Assembly (NCBI RefSeq): GCF_000003195.3
Contig: NC_012872.2
Coordinates: 58,261,695-58,325,694 of the forward strand
Direction: 5' to 3'
Length of the DNA stretch: 64,000 bases
Source: Sorghum bicolor
Taxonomy: Eukaryota; Streptophyta; Magnoliopsida; Poales; Poaceae
The position numbers and the translations under genes were made by a program. Below the pieces are notes generated by a model. That model did not search any database and was not told the DNA's origin. It worked only from the letters and a program-made list of their open reading frames with translations. Positions 35,034-49,102 of this stretch are shown here, one piece after another; the first letter of the stretch is position 1, and every line of letters starts with the position of its first letter.

Positions 35034-36555
35034 CTCGGAGAAGTATCAAAACCGGTGCCCCCTTTGATTGTGCCAAATCAATACGGCTCAAATGAAGACT
35101 TGATGCCAAAGAAATCCTTAGTGTTGTCTGAGCTAGACTCGCTTGAGCGTTACTTTGGACAGAGCGGTTTAAATATGGAAGAAATTGCCGCCATTCTGGA
35201 TGCCAAACATTTGAAAAAGCCGAGGTAGTTGATCAATGGAGGGCAAGATATGAACCGGGCAGGAGTCTATTCGACCCTAAGCGTTTACACGAGCTCGGCA
35301 CACAAATGTTTGCAATAAACAAATGGTGCATTGAGGCATCTAAAGGGGAGAGAATTGGATTTCTGTTCGTATTAGACAACATCACTACTTCCGTGGAGAT
35401 GACTTCATATACGTGGAGTTCGAAGAATTGCACCAATTATGCCACCTCGACGCTCTTGACAAATCTCTTGTCAGCTGCTTTTGTCTGTAAGTATTTTTTT
35501 CTTTTTATTATACTTCTAACTTCTTTAATTACATGTATATAATCCTTACGCACTTAGGATTTGTATGTATATATGCAGGCACCAAATGAGAGAGGTCAGA
35601 ATGAGAAATGACAATAGTATTGGGTTCGTTGACCCTTATATTGTTTTCAAGGCTCCGCAGGCAGTGTGGACAGCAGATCATGAGACAGAAGTCTGCACCA
35701 ATCTTATGAGGTTCTTTGTGAACCAAAAAGAAAAACAAAAAATACTCTTCCCCTTCAACTTCGAGTGAGTTATATAGTTATTAAGTGCATGCATATTTTA
35801 TTTTACATTATAGGACTGACTATATATATATGTGTGTGTAAACAACTTTCACTGGATACTCATGGTCACTGAAATTCCCAAGAACCGGTTGATAATCTTT
35901 GACTCAATGAGAAAACCACAAGAAAATTATCAACAAATGGTAAACATTATTTAAAGGTACGTAATATCGATCTCAGCTACAAAAATAACATAATATGACT
36001 CTGTAATTATTAGTTCACGATCCACAATGGCTGTGTATAGGGTTTGGAAAAGATTCATTGACCTTGAACATCTCAGTGGATGTAAAGCGCCGCTTAACAT
36101 AATACATCCACAAGTAAGTTCTACTAGCTAACAAACTTTCGCTAACTTTTAGCCTTCTTATTGTCGTGGTCGTGAATATTTTTATATATATATCGTACAG
36201 TGGTGTTTAAGACAAGAAGGGGGGAACAATCTATGTGCATATTACGTGTGCAAATTCATGATGGCACAAGTCAATCAAACATCCATAGAGACGCTCAGAG
36301 TACGTTACATGTCTCTTTTCATTATCTCCTGAATTATATTGAATAACTTAGATAACTAATACCTTTTTTATTTATTTCAAATTAAAGACGAAATGGCTGA
36401 GGGAAAAGGTCCTACAACAAGACCGAATCAAAGCTATCCAAGAGACGATAGCAGGATTTCTCCGCGACCAAGTGATCAATCCAAACGGCGAGTTTCACTT
36501 CAACGGCAACGAAACTCTTATTCCAAACAACGATGATCATTTGTATCGTTTGTAG
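35034..36555 (+). pseudogene. Ulp1/SENP-like cysteine protease remnant of the CACTA element
   Basis: Exon-like blocks continue the second gene, with several defects. A linker region holds LSELDSLERYFGQSGLNMEE. After a frameshift in an A-run near 35215 comes WRARYEPGRSLFDPKRLHEL, and after another near 35378 comes FIYVEFEELHQLCHLDALDK. The C48 protease motifs can be seen: FHWILMVTE (His) and LIIFDSMRKPQENYQQM (Asp) at about 35850-35955, IIHPQ before 36113, and WCLRQEGGNNLCAYYVCKFM (Gln and Cys) at about 36201-36260. TAA at about 35953-35955 replaces a codon just before a splice donor. The last exon runs from about 36386 to TAG 36553-36555 (NPNGEFHFNGNETLIPNN). In active families Ulp1 proteases process SUMO or SUMO-like proteins. 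Many plant CACTA and Mutator elements carry such genes; this one is dead. Confidence 0.8.
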
Positions 36556-36849
36556 ACATTGGGAGAAAAAACTCTATGTATATATGTGTTACGAATTTTG
36601 TACATATAAAACTATATATATAAAAAGCGTTTTACATATCTATTTAATTTTTGATGTGGTCTATTCATTTTATTATAGGCAAAGCTTAATTATTAAGCTA
36701 AGCCTATAATTTTTATTTATATATGCTTCATATGCGTGTAATATAAATATATTATTGTATCAGCAAAACATGTATTGAAAAACCTATTATTATATATTAT
36801 ATATAAACAATAAACAGAACCGAAGAAATGAACCAAAAAAAAGAAAAAG

Positions 36850-37010
36850 AAACCCTTTAACACCGGTTGGTACCAACCGGTGTTAAAGGGGGGGGGGGGG
36901 GGTTTAGCCCCGGTTGCCAGAACCGGGACTAAAGGGTGGGCCTTTAGTCCCGGAAGGGCAGCACCGACTCGGGAACCGGGACAACAGGCCCTTCCCGACC
37001 GGTGCTAATG
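36850..37010. repeat. Right subterminal repeats of the CACTA element
   Basis: It contains CCTTTAACACCGGTTGG and its inverted partner, a G-run of about 16 at 36887-36902, and CCTTTAGTCCCGG / CCGGGACTAAAGG variants. The motif drifts from GCACCGG to GTCCCGG compared with the left end. Confidence 0.8.
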
Positions 37011-37292
37011 TCCGATCATGCAGCAGTGATTCCATAAGCACAACTGTCGATCTGAACTGCAAGGTGTTAGTATGTATATAACAACAAGTTTTCTGTCATC
37101 TTTCACCAATAGAACACAATTTTGTTTCTGAAATTTGTATCCAGCAAGGAATGTTTCTTTAGTTTTTACTGAAATCTAGGAAATCAAAAGCAGGACGCTG
37201 TAAAGAATGAAAACTATGTGAACACTAAGCATTGATGACGCAGATGCATTTTTGCATTGAAGCAAGGGACTTAGATCTTATCACAAATTCTA

Positions 37293-37433
37293 CTACCTTT
37301 AGAATTTGGTGGTTAAAAGAATAATCACCGGAAGTCAATATTGGAGCTGAAGACTCCACCAGCATATGGGCAGATGGGTCAAACATTGTTGCCTGCCAAA
37401 AGCAGATGGTTTCATTTCACATTTAGGATCTGT
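37293..37433 (-). pseudogene. Decayed copy of E2 (UBC) exon 2
   Basis: The plus-strand sequence follows exon 2 of the intact E2 gene (40194-40321) end to end. It runs from a donor-side CTACCTTT, through GACTCCACCAGCATATGGGC and AACATTGTTGCCTGCCA, to an acceptor-side GATCTGTCAATCAA. Small indels and substitutions break the frame. It begins about 260 bp to the right of the CACTA element. Confidence 0.75.
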
Positions 37434-38245
37434 CAATCAATTAAGATTGCATTTCCATCAAGAAAGGGTACTTATTTGAGTGGAAGAAAATTTCAAAGGC
37501 AAATCATATAGCAGTGAACAAATACCCCCAAAGGAAACTCTTATTTGCGCAATTAGGTACTCTATTCATTTGCAAACAAGAGCAATTGTAAAGACAGACT
37601 GCTCCAAAAAGTTTCGGCAATTTATTACCACTTTACATGAACATTTAAGGACATGTATATGCACCATCATATTTCTACAGAGATCTATTTATATGCACAG
37701 ATGGTGATGTTCTTCAATAGGCAGCATGTATTATTTAAGTAATCTAAAAAAAATATTATACAGATACCAGTCAAATTCACAATCATGATATACCAGAAAA
37801 AAGCATATGCCAGCCTATTGCGATATATTGTTGGATGAGCATATATGTTTTCTCCACCTTACTCTTTCACAATCTAAGATGTTTTCCTTCTACAGAGCAT
37901 ATCTTGGCCTTATATTTTCCTAGTCTGTCATTGTATGTGACATCTCGTGTCCCTCCATCATTTGTAAATTGTAAGTATGTTAGTGAGTCCGGCTGATGAG
38001 AAGGCAATGGGACCTAAAGACGTTTATGATGATGGCCAAGTGGCCATAATCGGCGCCAGGTGCGAGGTGTCTCAGATTCGTACGAGCATGACATGACCGA
38101 ATAGGCGAATACTCCTCGCGGTACTTGCATGCTAAGCTCAGATCACTATGCTTTTTTGAACATTTCAATATAGTAAAAAGATATATAAAAGAGTAACTCA
38201 AAATATACACGCCTGATGTGAAAAAGAAGCAGCTGCGTGTCTAAG
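37434..38245. other. DNA between the two E2 exon remnants
   Basis: By position this would be the decayed first intron of the duplicate E2 gene. No reading frame or terminal repeat is seen. Confidence 0.4.
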
Positions 38246-38277
38246 AATTCCTTCTGAATCCTCTGCAATGCTATCCT
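38246..38277 (-). pseudogene. Possible remnant of E2 (UBC) exon 1
   Basis: A 15-base exact match (CCTTCTGAATCCTCT) to the exon 1 region at about 42028-42042 is followed by a diverged start region (GCAATGCTATCC versus TTGACGCCATCTCC). It lies about 0.8 kb upstream of the exon 2 remnant in minus-strand order, as expected for the same duplicated gene. Confidence 0.5.
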
Positions 38278-39407
38278 TTTTTATTGGGAACGTACGGCAG
38301 GAGCTCTGTGTTTCAATATACCTGAATAACAGAATAATTTAGAGAGAACAGCGAAACTGTAAAGCCAATGTTACCAAAAGCTTTCTTAGCATTAGTAGGA
38401 CATGCATTGGAAACAGAGCTTCTGTCTTACTAATATAAACTGACCCCGCTTTGCTTCTGCCTCTAATTCCTCGTCTCAATCAATGGTAGCGTTGTGGGCA
38501 GGAGACAAGATGGGGGTATAAAATGTATGTTCTCGTGTACTATAAAAAATAAATTTCTAAGTGTACATGACCAGCTACAAAGCCATGCGACAGCCAACGG
38601 CATCAGATCACATGAGACCCGCTAAATCATGTTGCTTACATGGCATGGCTCATGAGCCGAGATAGACATAGTCTGCAGTAGATAGATTTTGGATTTCTCC
38701 CCAATGATAGGATAACATGTGAGTATGTGAGTTAGGATAACATGTGGGTAGTACGTGAGATGTGCAAAAATCTTGAAGTGCGAGGAGCACGAGCAGAGCT
38801 TTTGTTTTGTAAGCATCAGAAACTGAAGAACAGGAGACATCTTGCTGGTGCAGACGTGCAGTGGACGAGTCAAGAGATTTCAAGATCCAGGGCAGGCAGG
38901 GGCCTCAAACTCTCCAGGTCCCAATCCCAAGGCCCAAGCTGACAAGCGCCGTCCGCTGCCGTTTCCGCCAGTCCACGACTGTTTTTTTTTCTTTTCTGCG
39001 CGATGGTGGCATTATTAGGCTTTGGTTTGTTTCTCCATTATGGGCCTCTAGTTACCGGCCCAGATTATCTGGTTACAGACTTACACAGCTTCATCCGACG
39101 CAAAACAGGGACTAGCCAGGTGAAAGGGAAAAAGGACGCAAACATGGACTAGCCTGCAGCATCATCCGACGCAAAACGGTTCCAAGCACCAGTTTTTGAC
39201 ATTCAGAATAACAGCTTCCAAGTGACACAATACAGCAGCATTCAGCACCACACGGTGGTGCACTGTACTGCAAACCCAATTTGATTCATCATTCATTATA
39301 CAGGACAGATCGAAAACATGGAGACACGTCCAGGTCCGGCAACACAACGCAGCAGCAGCAGCGACGATTCCGGAGACCCGGCGGCCCCAAAGGCCAGCCA
39401 GGTACTA
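38278..39407. other. Downstream flank of the E2 gene
   Basis: It includes the likely 3' UTR of the E2 gene near 39150-39407. No other gene is supported. Confidence 0.4.
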
Positions 39408-42051
<2,644 letters not shown>

Positions 42052-42300
42052 CTCCCCCCTTCCTTCCTGTGCCCTCCTATTTCCAGCAAGAAAAGAAAAA
42101 AAAAGAAACAAGCAATCAAGTTTTTGCCATGAAAAGCTAAGCTCCCCCGATTTCTTTTGGGGGAAAAAAAGAGAGAGAGGAGAAAACAAACCTGCCTAAC
42201 CGAAGAACTGCAGTTTCTCCCTTGCTTCTGCCTCTCGTCTTCCTCCCTCTCTCTCTCTCTTGTCAAGGATCAAGCAAATAATGGAGTTGGGGCTGGGGAA
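42052..42300 (-). promoter_or_regulatory. 5' UTR with probable intron of the E2 gene
   Basis: Minus-strand GGCAG|GTTTG (donor, exon end 42192) and GAAATAG|GAGGGC (acceptor, exon start 42076) define a 115-bp leader intron just upstream of the ATG. A TC-rich run (about 42243-42262) lies in the upstream leader. 5' UTR introns are common in plant ubiquitin-pathway genes. No transcript data. Confidence 0.45.
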
Positions 42301-42589
42301 AGGCACCGGGACAAGGGCATATATGTAAATGGGCTTCTGCTGGCTTGCGTGCTGGCTTTATTTATGCAGCTTCATCGAACCAGCGCTTCTTTCCTGGGGC
42401 CTCCTTCGTGCTTCCCTTATTATTAGTGGCTACTATGCGATGCCATTACCATCATGGCTGGCTGATCGTTGAGAGCAGCCGGCGTCAAATCAACACGCCA
42501 ATTGCTTGCTATCCACTAGCTACTGGTCGCAGAGAATTATTCTCGCGTCCATTTTTCGTTTCTGAACAAAAATAAATTGGTGGAGCAAT

Positions 42590-42818
42590 CCGAAAAGTGA
42601 AAAGTTTTCGGTACTGTAGCACTTTCGTTTGTTTGTGATAAATATTATCTAATCATGAACTAACTAGGATCAAAAGATTCGTCTCGTGATTTACAGCTAA
42701 ACTGTATAATTAGTTTTTGTTTTCGTCTATATTTAATGTTTCATGCATGTGTCATAAGATTCGATGTGACGAAGAATCTTGAAAACTTTTTGCTTTTTAT
42801 GGTGAACTAAACAAGGCC
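42590..42818 (-). mobile_element. GGCCTTGTTTAG-type MITE in the E2 promoter region
   Basis: Family blocks in reverse order: CTGTAGCACTTTCGTTTGTT, AAAAGATTCGTCTCGTGATT, TAATTAGTTTTTGTTTTCGT and GATTCGATGTGACG. It ends GTGAACTAAACAAGGCC. It lies about 540 bp upstream of the E2 start codon. Confidence 0.85.
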
Positions 42819-43560
42819 GTAGTAGGCTTGTAGCTGACGTGCAAGATTGACGGCAAACTGTCGCTCATCCACTCGCCGCTGCCAGATGCTCGCCCGCCCA
42901 CAGATTCCTCTGATTGGGACAGGCTGATTGATTCCTCGTGGCCTATCTGTCAGTGGCCGGACGGCCGAATCCAATTCTTGCGTGGAAACCAATCGCCGGC
43001 GTGGATCCCAGCCTCTGCTTCTGCTTGGAGCGGACGGACGGCTGGGATGCTAGCAAAACTAGCAAGAGAGAATCTGGACTCTGACTCGTTTTTTCGTGAA
43101 CTGGGCGATCAACAGCTCGCTTCTAGGAAAGTTCTCGAGTTCCGGGGCGTACAAGGAGTTTGAGGCGACGAAAGTGTCGGCTCCACGGGAAAAAGCAACG
43201 AAAACGTTGGCATCTTTGAATTTGAGGTTGTACACAAAGGAGGATAACACCGTATCCGTATGCATGCACTTCTATGCTTCACAAAAAATTTCATAACAAA
43301 CATACAACATTTGCAAGGATTTTTTTTCCCCTCACATGAAACGTTCCTTTGCTCCAACAAACACAGATAAATTTTGTTCTCTGTACTATTCGACCTGGGA
43401 AACTTACGTCCATTTCCGAGTGAACTCAAAATTCGTCTGACACATGGCACACCTTTCCTGAACACCTTTGCTTAGATATAGGAAAATAAATCAGCATAAG
43501 AGGAATGACCAGTTCAACTGCCACCACAGATGATTTTTAATCAGGCTTGGTCAATTTTTC
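42819..43560. other. Intergenic DNA between the E2 and VPS25 genes
   Basis: No domain-bearing reading frame. The right part is likely beyond the VPS25 3' UTR. Confidence 0.4.
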
Positions 43561-43670
43561 ACTACAGCAAAGATGAGTTGTGAAGTTTAACAACTGCAGC
43601 ACTGAAGAACATACTACTCAGGACGGATGTGACCAGAAGCCATACTGCTTTACAGGGCAGGGATGTGTCA

Positions 43671-43752
43671 TGCCATTTTCAAGGACACTGAATGATCGAG
43701 GTTATGGATGCACCATGCCATGTTCAAGGACACCGACTGATCGAGATTATTG
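43671..43752. repeat. Imperfect 46-bp tandem repeat in the VPS25 3' UTR region
   Basis: Two copies of ATGCCAT(T/G)TTCAAGGACAC with GA(T/C)TGATCGAG-type ends lie at 43671-43706 and 43717-43752, directly downstream of the VPS25 stop codon. Confidence 0.8.
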
Positions 43753-43781
43753 GCCTGCCAATTTGGGGATTGCAAAATGAA

Positions 43782-46700
43782 TTACACCGAAAATTTTACA
43801 CCTTCATCATCGGCCGAGGTGCCTTTGAAGATAGCTGCTTTTCCCTTTTGCTCCAACTGCCGCAGAGCCCGCATGAGAACACCACGATCAATTCCCTCAA
43901 GTTCTGTAACAGAGTCCATATACAATGAAAATAAATGAAAAAGGGCAATCCAGTTTTCAAAGGATAAAAGGATTTTCTATTATTTGCTAGTGCATGCTTT
44001 GTACTATACTACTGACGAAATACCACCTACAAGTAAACATATAGGCACCATAGTGCTTTTTACTGCAAGTTGGTTTGAGGTCAGTTTCCCAGTCACAAAA
44101 ATACTGATGTTTGAAGATGTCAAATCTGGCCTTATTACTATGAAAGCTTGCTAAACTCACCAGTTCCACGTGTATCAATTCCAGATCGTATTTCTTCGAT
44201 AGTCATTACTTCCAACCCGTTATCCTTTACCTACAATCAAAATGCAAAGAGAAATGTCATGGCACAATGAACCATTGCCCGATTTGTTCATAAACAGATA
44301 GCACCTCAGGAAATACATAGGAATCTTACAAAGTTTAATATGAAATTGGCCCAATCCTGAATCCTTAGCCAAAGAATTAGGCACTTCTTGTGACCTTTGT
44401 CCATCCACTCTGCACGACCTGCAGGTTCAGCAAAAAAATTTAAACACATACTGATTATCAAACAGTATAGCACACTATAAAATCTACCATAAGCTAAATA
44501 AAGAAGTATTAATAGTTACAGAATGAACCTTCACTGACGAGAGCTGCAAGGAACACTTCCTTTGCTTCATGGCTAAGAGATCCTGCATTACAAAAAGCCT
44601 GTAAATGCAGTGCAATGACTAAAATAAGTGTACAAAAACAAAGTAACTATCTAGTGGTTCAATATATCATATATGTATTGACTAGTACAGTATGCTCAAA
44701 ATGATTCATGGTAGGTTTTCTGTGTACATTATCATCACACCAGATTGCAAGGCACAAATTTTCAGTGAGCCAACAGATATGCTAATAGAACATGTTTCGC
44801 TGAAATTGTAGGAAACATATGTCAAAACTACAATTAATATAGATGTGTATTACTCTCTATCTTTGGATTGGAGAACAAGGGGAAATCTTCTTCCAGGGAT
44901 ATTGTATGTATCTTCTGACTTCTACAGTAATCGAGTATCAGATCTTTCCATAACTGCACTTGCTTTTCCCGCGTTTCACGCACAGGCTGCAAACTGAGGG
45001 ATATATGTTAGCATAGCATGCTATAATTTTCAGTTCTGGTGTTGAGAGAGTGCATGAAAACAAGTTCAAATGGACTTTTGAAGATAATGGAACAGCAATT
45101 TTGATAACTAACAAAGTGAGTAAATGCAATAATGCACAAAGAGAATGCCCAAATATGTTACACTTTATGCAGACCCTTGATGGTGCAGGACTTGACGTAT
45201 GCAGACCCTTGTCGACATACAGGGCGTCTTGTCCGCCGTGGATGGTGCACTTGAGGGAGGAGTTCAACTTAATTACGCTGAGGTCACACCCTTTCTTGGG
45301 ACATAATTCGTCTCAGGAGACTCATGGATTCTATCCATACCACCTGATGAAGAGCAGCGACGAGGCAGAGCATCTATCCTATCTACTACGACCCTAGTAG
45401 GAATCCAAAAGGGAACATGACAGGAGTCATGTCCCTCCTATTTTTCTTTTTCCCTTTTTCTTTTCTTTAGAACAAAATAATACCACAACATAAACATGTG
45501 TTGTGCTATTACTAAAAAAATATTATTCTTAGTGTGATAGCCACCACATTTTGTTCCATAGCTAATCATCACTATTGCCTTGGATCCCAGCACCCGCAGC
45601 ATAGCTGCCTCATCCTCGCCATCCCACCTATCGATCTTGCTTTGTGCATTCTGCTTGGGCAGCGACGCGTCGTTCCTAAACACAGGAGTGGGCATAATTG
45701 ACCGAAACCGAAAGTACCGGAACAAAATATTCAGCTCCTTATAGATTCCAGATAGGAAGGAATATATAACCAAAGAAATTTCAGTTCCGACTCTCAGATA
45801 ACTGAATTAACCAAAAGAACCAAAATACATGAATTTTAGTTCACTTACTGGTATTCTGTAAGACTATTTAGTTTATGTGTGATGTCTCATATTAAATGCC
45901 AAGTATTGTGTTACTATATTGCTATTGTTCCTTTATCAATTATTATTATCTAAAATAGAGATAGTTTTTCCTAAATTTACTTTAGAACCTGCATATACTT
46001 TTTTGTCTTAACCTCTTCTCACAAAATCCAATTAGTTCGTTTAGAATCGAAACCAAACTGTAAACCAAAATGCTCGATTCCTAATTTTTTTTTTGGGAAT
46101 GTTTTCAATAACTGAAGAACCGATCCAGAACCGAACAGAAAACCAAAAGTCCACCCCTACCAGAACATGGAGCCATCAGGCAATGAAGTAGTCGGACTCC
46201 ATCGTCAGGGTGTTGCTGCCGTCCGCGCCGAGGGGCTTGCCATCTTTGCCCGGGCTAGGCGCAGACGATAGTAGCACCGTGACCGTGGAGTCCGGACGAC
46301 AAGAGTAGTAACTTCTTCTGTCTACTCATCACCAGCATGGTCGACATCCACTCGATCGATCTATATATCGCTATTTAGTTTAATTCCCTACTTCTTCATT
46401 TCATTCCTCGATCAGCTGCCTCCTCTTATATAGACTGAGATCCAGCGACGAGCAATGCAATGCAAGCAAGCAGTGGTGTTCTGACACTTTTGTTGCATGC
46501 ATGCATTGCCAACACAAACAGAATGTTTGGTCCTTATTAGCGGCTATCCCCGATCGATATAATAATAACCTAGCTAATTTTAGATCAATGGTGATGGTGC
46601 CGCATGCTCTCTTGACATGACACCTAGTAACTGAAAAATTCCCATTCAATAAAATAAAAACATAATGGGCCAGGAGACAGCATCTATCCACTTGTATTAG

Positions 46701-47509
46701 GCCAGAAACTCTCAGGCCCTGACAAGATTGTTGGTCGACATGCATTTCGTACAAGTTGGGCCAAATCAGAACATGCCCAAAGTGTATGTGTTGTCATTAA
46801 TTAACAAGATAATTGTTGGCCCTGTTGAGGTATATTAGTCAAGGGGTATTAGTGTAATCTCCCTAGTCTAGGGTTTCTCTATACCATGTTATGAATAAAG
46901 GGAGACTGAACTAGATTAATACTATTGAGGCCTAGAGGGACTATATATAGAATACATGGGGACACAGTAGAGACCCTAGACTAGGGAGATTACACTAATA
47001 CCCCTTGACTAATGTACCTTAACAGGGCCAACATGCCGACGAGTAGGTGCCCATGAACTGCTTTTCTATTTTTAGAGGTCATTTTATGCCTTATTATCCA
47101 TCTTCTGTATCAATCTTTGTTTTTTTTAAAAAAAAAACAAAGAGAAAGCAAGCACCATTAGTATGAAACATGCAAGCATAAAAGCAAGTACAAGTAATTA
47201 ATCCATTTCATTAAACCACCAAGTATAGGAGTGAAAATTCGCATTGGACTATTCGTCCTGAAAACACTGACCGAGACTACAACTGTAACCAATTCAGCAT
47301 CATCGATTATCCCTACACATACAGCTGCAAGGTTGCAGATAATAGAAACATTGGTGGCATTGTTTCTGAGAGCAGGCAAAGACCTAGTCACTGAAGTGTT
47401 TGGAAAGAGAATAAAAGGTAGTGGATAGAGCAAGAAAAAGGACAGATTACGTGAAGTAAGGCGGGTAGTTAAAGAAGGGAGGGAGCCTGAAATCCCCCAG
47501 CCTCTGCAT
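43782..47509 (-). CDS. VPS25: VPS25, ESCRT-II complex subunit
   Basis: Six exons on the minus strand: 47509-47451, 44993-44854, 44582-44529, 44418-44330, 44230-44161 and 43903-43782 (TAA). The phases join into 177 residues, the usual VPS25 length. The N-terminus MQRLGDFRLPPFFNYPPYFT has the PPF/PPYF motifs that dock VPS25 onto the VPS22 and VPS36 subunits. Two winged-helix domains follow, with REKQVQLWKDLILDYC, EWMDKGHKKCLILWLRIQDW, LEGIDRGVLMRALRQLEQKG and the C-terminus DDEGVKFSV. ESCRT-II acts on endosome membranes. It recruits ESCRT-III (VPS20) to sort ubiquitinated cargo into multivesicular bodies. Intron 1 is 2.46 kb and carries transposon insertions. The exon 1 donor is GTAATC. A 5' UTR intron ending CTGCAG near 47540 is possible. 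Confidence 0.94.
45684..46155. mobile_element. Possible hAT-like MITE in VPS25 intron 1
   Basis: The left end has CAGGAGTGGGCATAATTGAC and the right end, on the other strand, TAGGGGTGGACTTTTGG. Both continue into AACCGA / CGGTT-rich sequence. This resembles the CAGGGGTGGGCA ends of hAT MITEs. No 8-bp duplication was found. Confidence 0.4.
46814..47033. mobile_element. 220-bp inverted-repeat element in VPS25 intron 1
   Basis: Ends TGTTGGCCCTGTTGAGG and CCTTAACAGGGCCAACA are inverted copies. The inverted homology runs about 62 bp inward, through the GTCAAGGGGTATTAGTGTAA and CTCCCTAGTCTAGGGT blocks. The interior of about 95 bp has CTATATATAG. A fold-back MITE or two LTR ends head-to-head would both fit. 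No clear target duplication. Confidence 0.75.
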
Positions 47510-47559
47510 CTCCGCAACTGCGCCCGCCCAAAAATCAGGTCCTGCAGCAATTGGAAAAT

Positions 47560-48715
47560 CGTCTCAGAAACATGGACTGGTCATATGTTTTGATATAAGA
47601 AATGAGATCATGTCTTTTTTTAATAGCAATTTATAAGTTCAGAGCTCATAACCAAGACTGAGATCCTATGTTCATCAAAGAATTCCTCTTAAATTCACGT
47701 GTTGACGATTCAGTCTATCATAAACAAATATGTTTTGGACACAAAGGCCTACCAGTCTTGTTTAAGGACATGATCAAAATCTACACCGTTTAGAAGTTGC
47801 AGGGGCTCAAATTCAGCTAAAAACGCTGTGATTTTGGTACCAAAGTCAGAGTTGTGTTCAGCTGTGTAAGAGATCAGCCTGACGGAATTTGATAGAACTC
47901 AATCACCTACGTAGGTATCTGTTTATAGGACGTCAAGATTGGAAAATTAGAGACAAAAATATACCGCAGCAGGCAGCAGGGGGGCCGTGGGGGCGGGACG
48001 GCCGGCCGCGCGGGTCCTGCCGGTCGGGGACGAGCGGATCCTGCCACGCGCGGGCGACGAGCGGATCCTGCCGGCCGCGCGCAGAGGCTGGACTGCCGGA
48101 GGCGGAGTAACAAAGAGGAGCGGCGGGGACGCCTGCCAGTCGAGGCACGAGCGGACGACCGAAGGGCGCAGGCCGGAGGCGGAGTAGGCGAGTAGCAGAG
48201 GAGAGAGGAGCGGCGGCTCGGTAGCGTCGACGTTCAGCCGTTCGGATGGTGGCATCAGGAACTCAGGATGCGGCGGCCGGCGGCTTGCAGGACTGCTGGG
48301 CTGGAAATCTGGGCCTCGCAGGGGGCTGGTGGGCTGCATTTTTTTTGTGAAGAGCTGCTCCCAAACATCTTGGGCCGCGCCTCCGGGCCCCCAAAGCCCA
48401 GGCCGCGAATGCGCCCCTGTGCTCCACCATACGATACAGCGCTACACGAAAACACGTAAGGATGGGGATGGTGCTGATACCCAAATGAACTAAATAAAAA
48501 AATAAGAAAAATAATTATCTATTTAGTTTATTAAATCAACACTAGAGAAAAACCACGGATATCCATTTAGAGTGTTATCTCCATCCTTAAAAACACCGGA
48601 CAGGGATTCAGCAAGTCACAACGTATCCTCCATCAATCCCTCCAAATCAGATCCAGTGGCTCAAAACAGATCCAACCCTTCAACACGTGAGATTTGGGCT
48701 TTGTTAGGCCTTGTC
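47560..48715. other. Upstream region of VPS25 with GC-rich block
   Basis: A GC-rich stretch (about 47965-48250) holds a direct repeat GACGAGCGGATCCTGCC at 48029 and 48055. It may be part of the VPS25 promoter or first non-coding exon. Frames here are GC-driven and not called. Confidence 0.35.
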
Positions 48716-48716
48716 T

Positions 48717-49060
48717 AGTTCCTCACAGATTTTGCAAAAAATTTCAGATTTTCCGTCACATCGAATCTTATGGCACATGTATGAAGCATAGATTAAAAAT
48801 AATAAACTAATTGCATAGTTTATCTGTAATTTACGAGACAAATCTTTTGAATCTAGTTAGTTCATGATTGGACAATAACAGTGCCCATTTTGCAATTCCG
48901 TCCAAAAACCAAAAACTTTTCAAGATTTCCTACCACATCAAATCTTGCGGCACATGCATAAAGCATAAATATAGACACTGTAATTTGAGAGACAAATCTT
49001 TTGAGCCTAATTAGTCCATAATTAGACAATTATTATCAAATACAAATAAAAATGCTATAA
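48717..49060 (+). mobile_element. Two truncated GGCCTTGTTTAG-type MITE copies in tandem
   Basis: It starts GGCCTTGTCTAGTTCC after TTA. A first copy is cut off near 48885 and a second begins near 48898 with CCAAAAACTTTTCAAGATTTC. It runs to an AATGCTATAAT block at about 49050. Confidence 0.7.
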
Positions 49061-49102
49061 TACCCACAAACCGAAAAGTTTTTGGATTTTGACACTGTAG
49101 CA

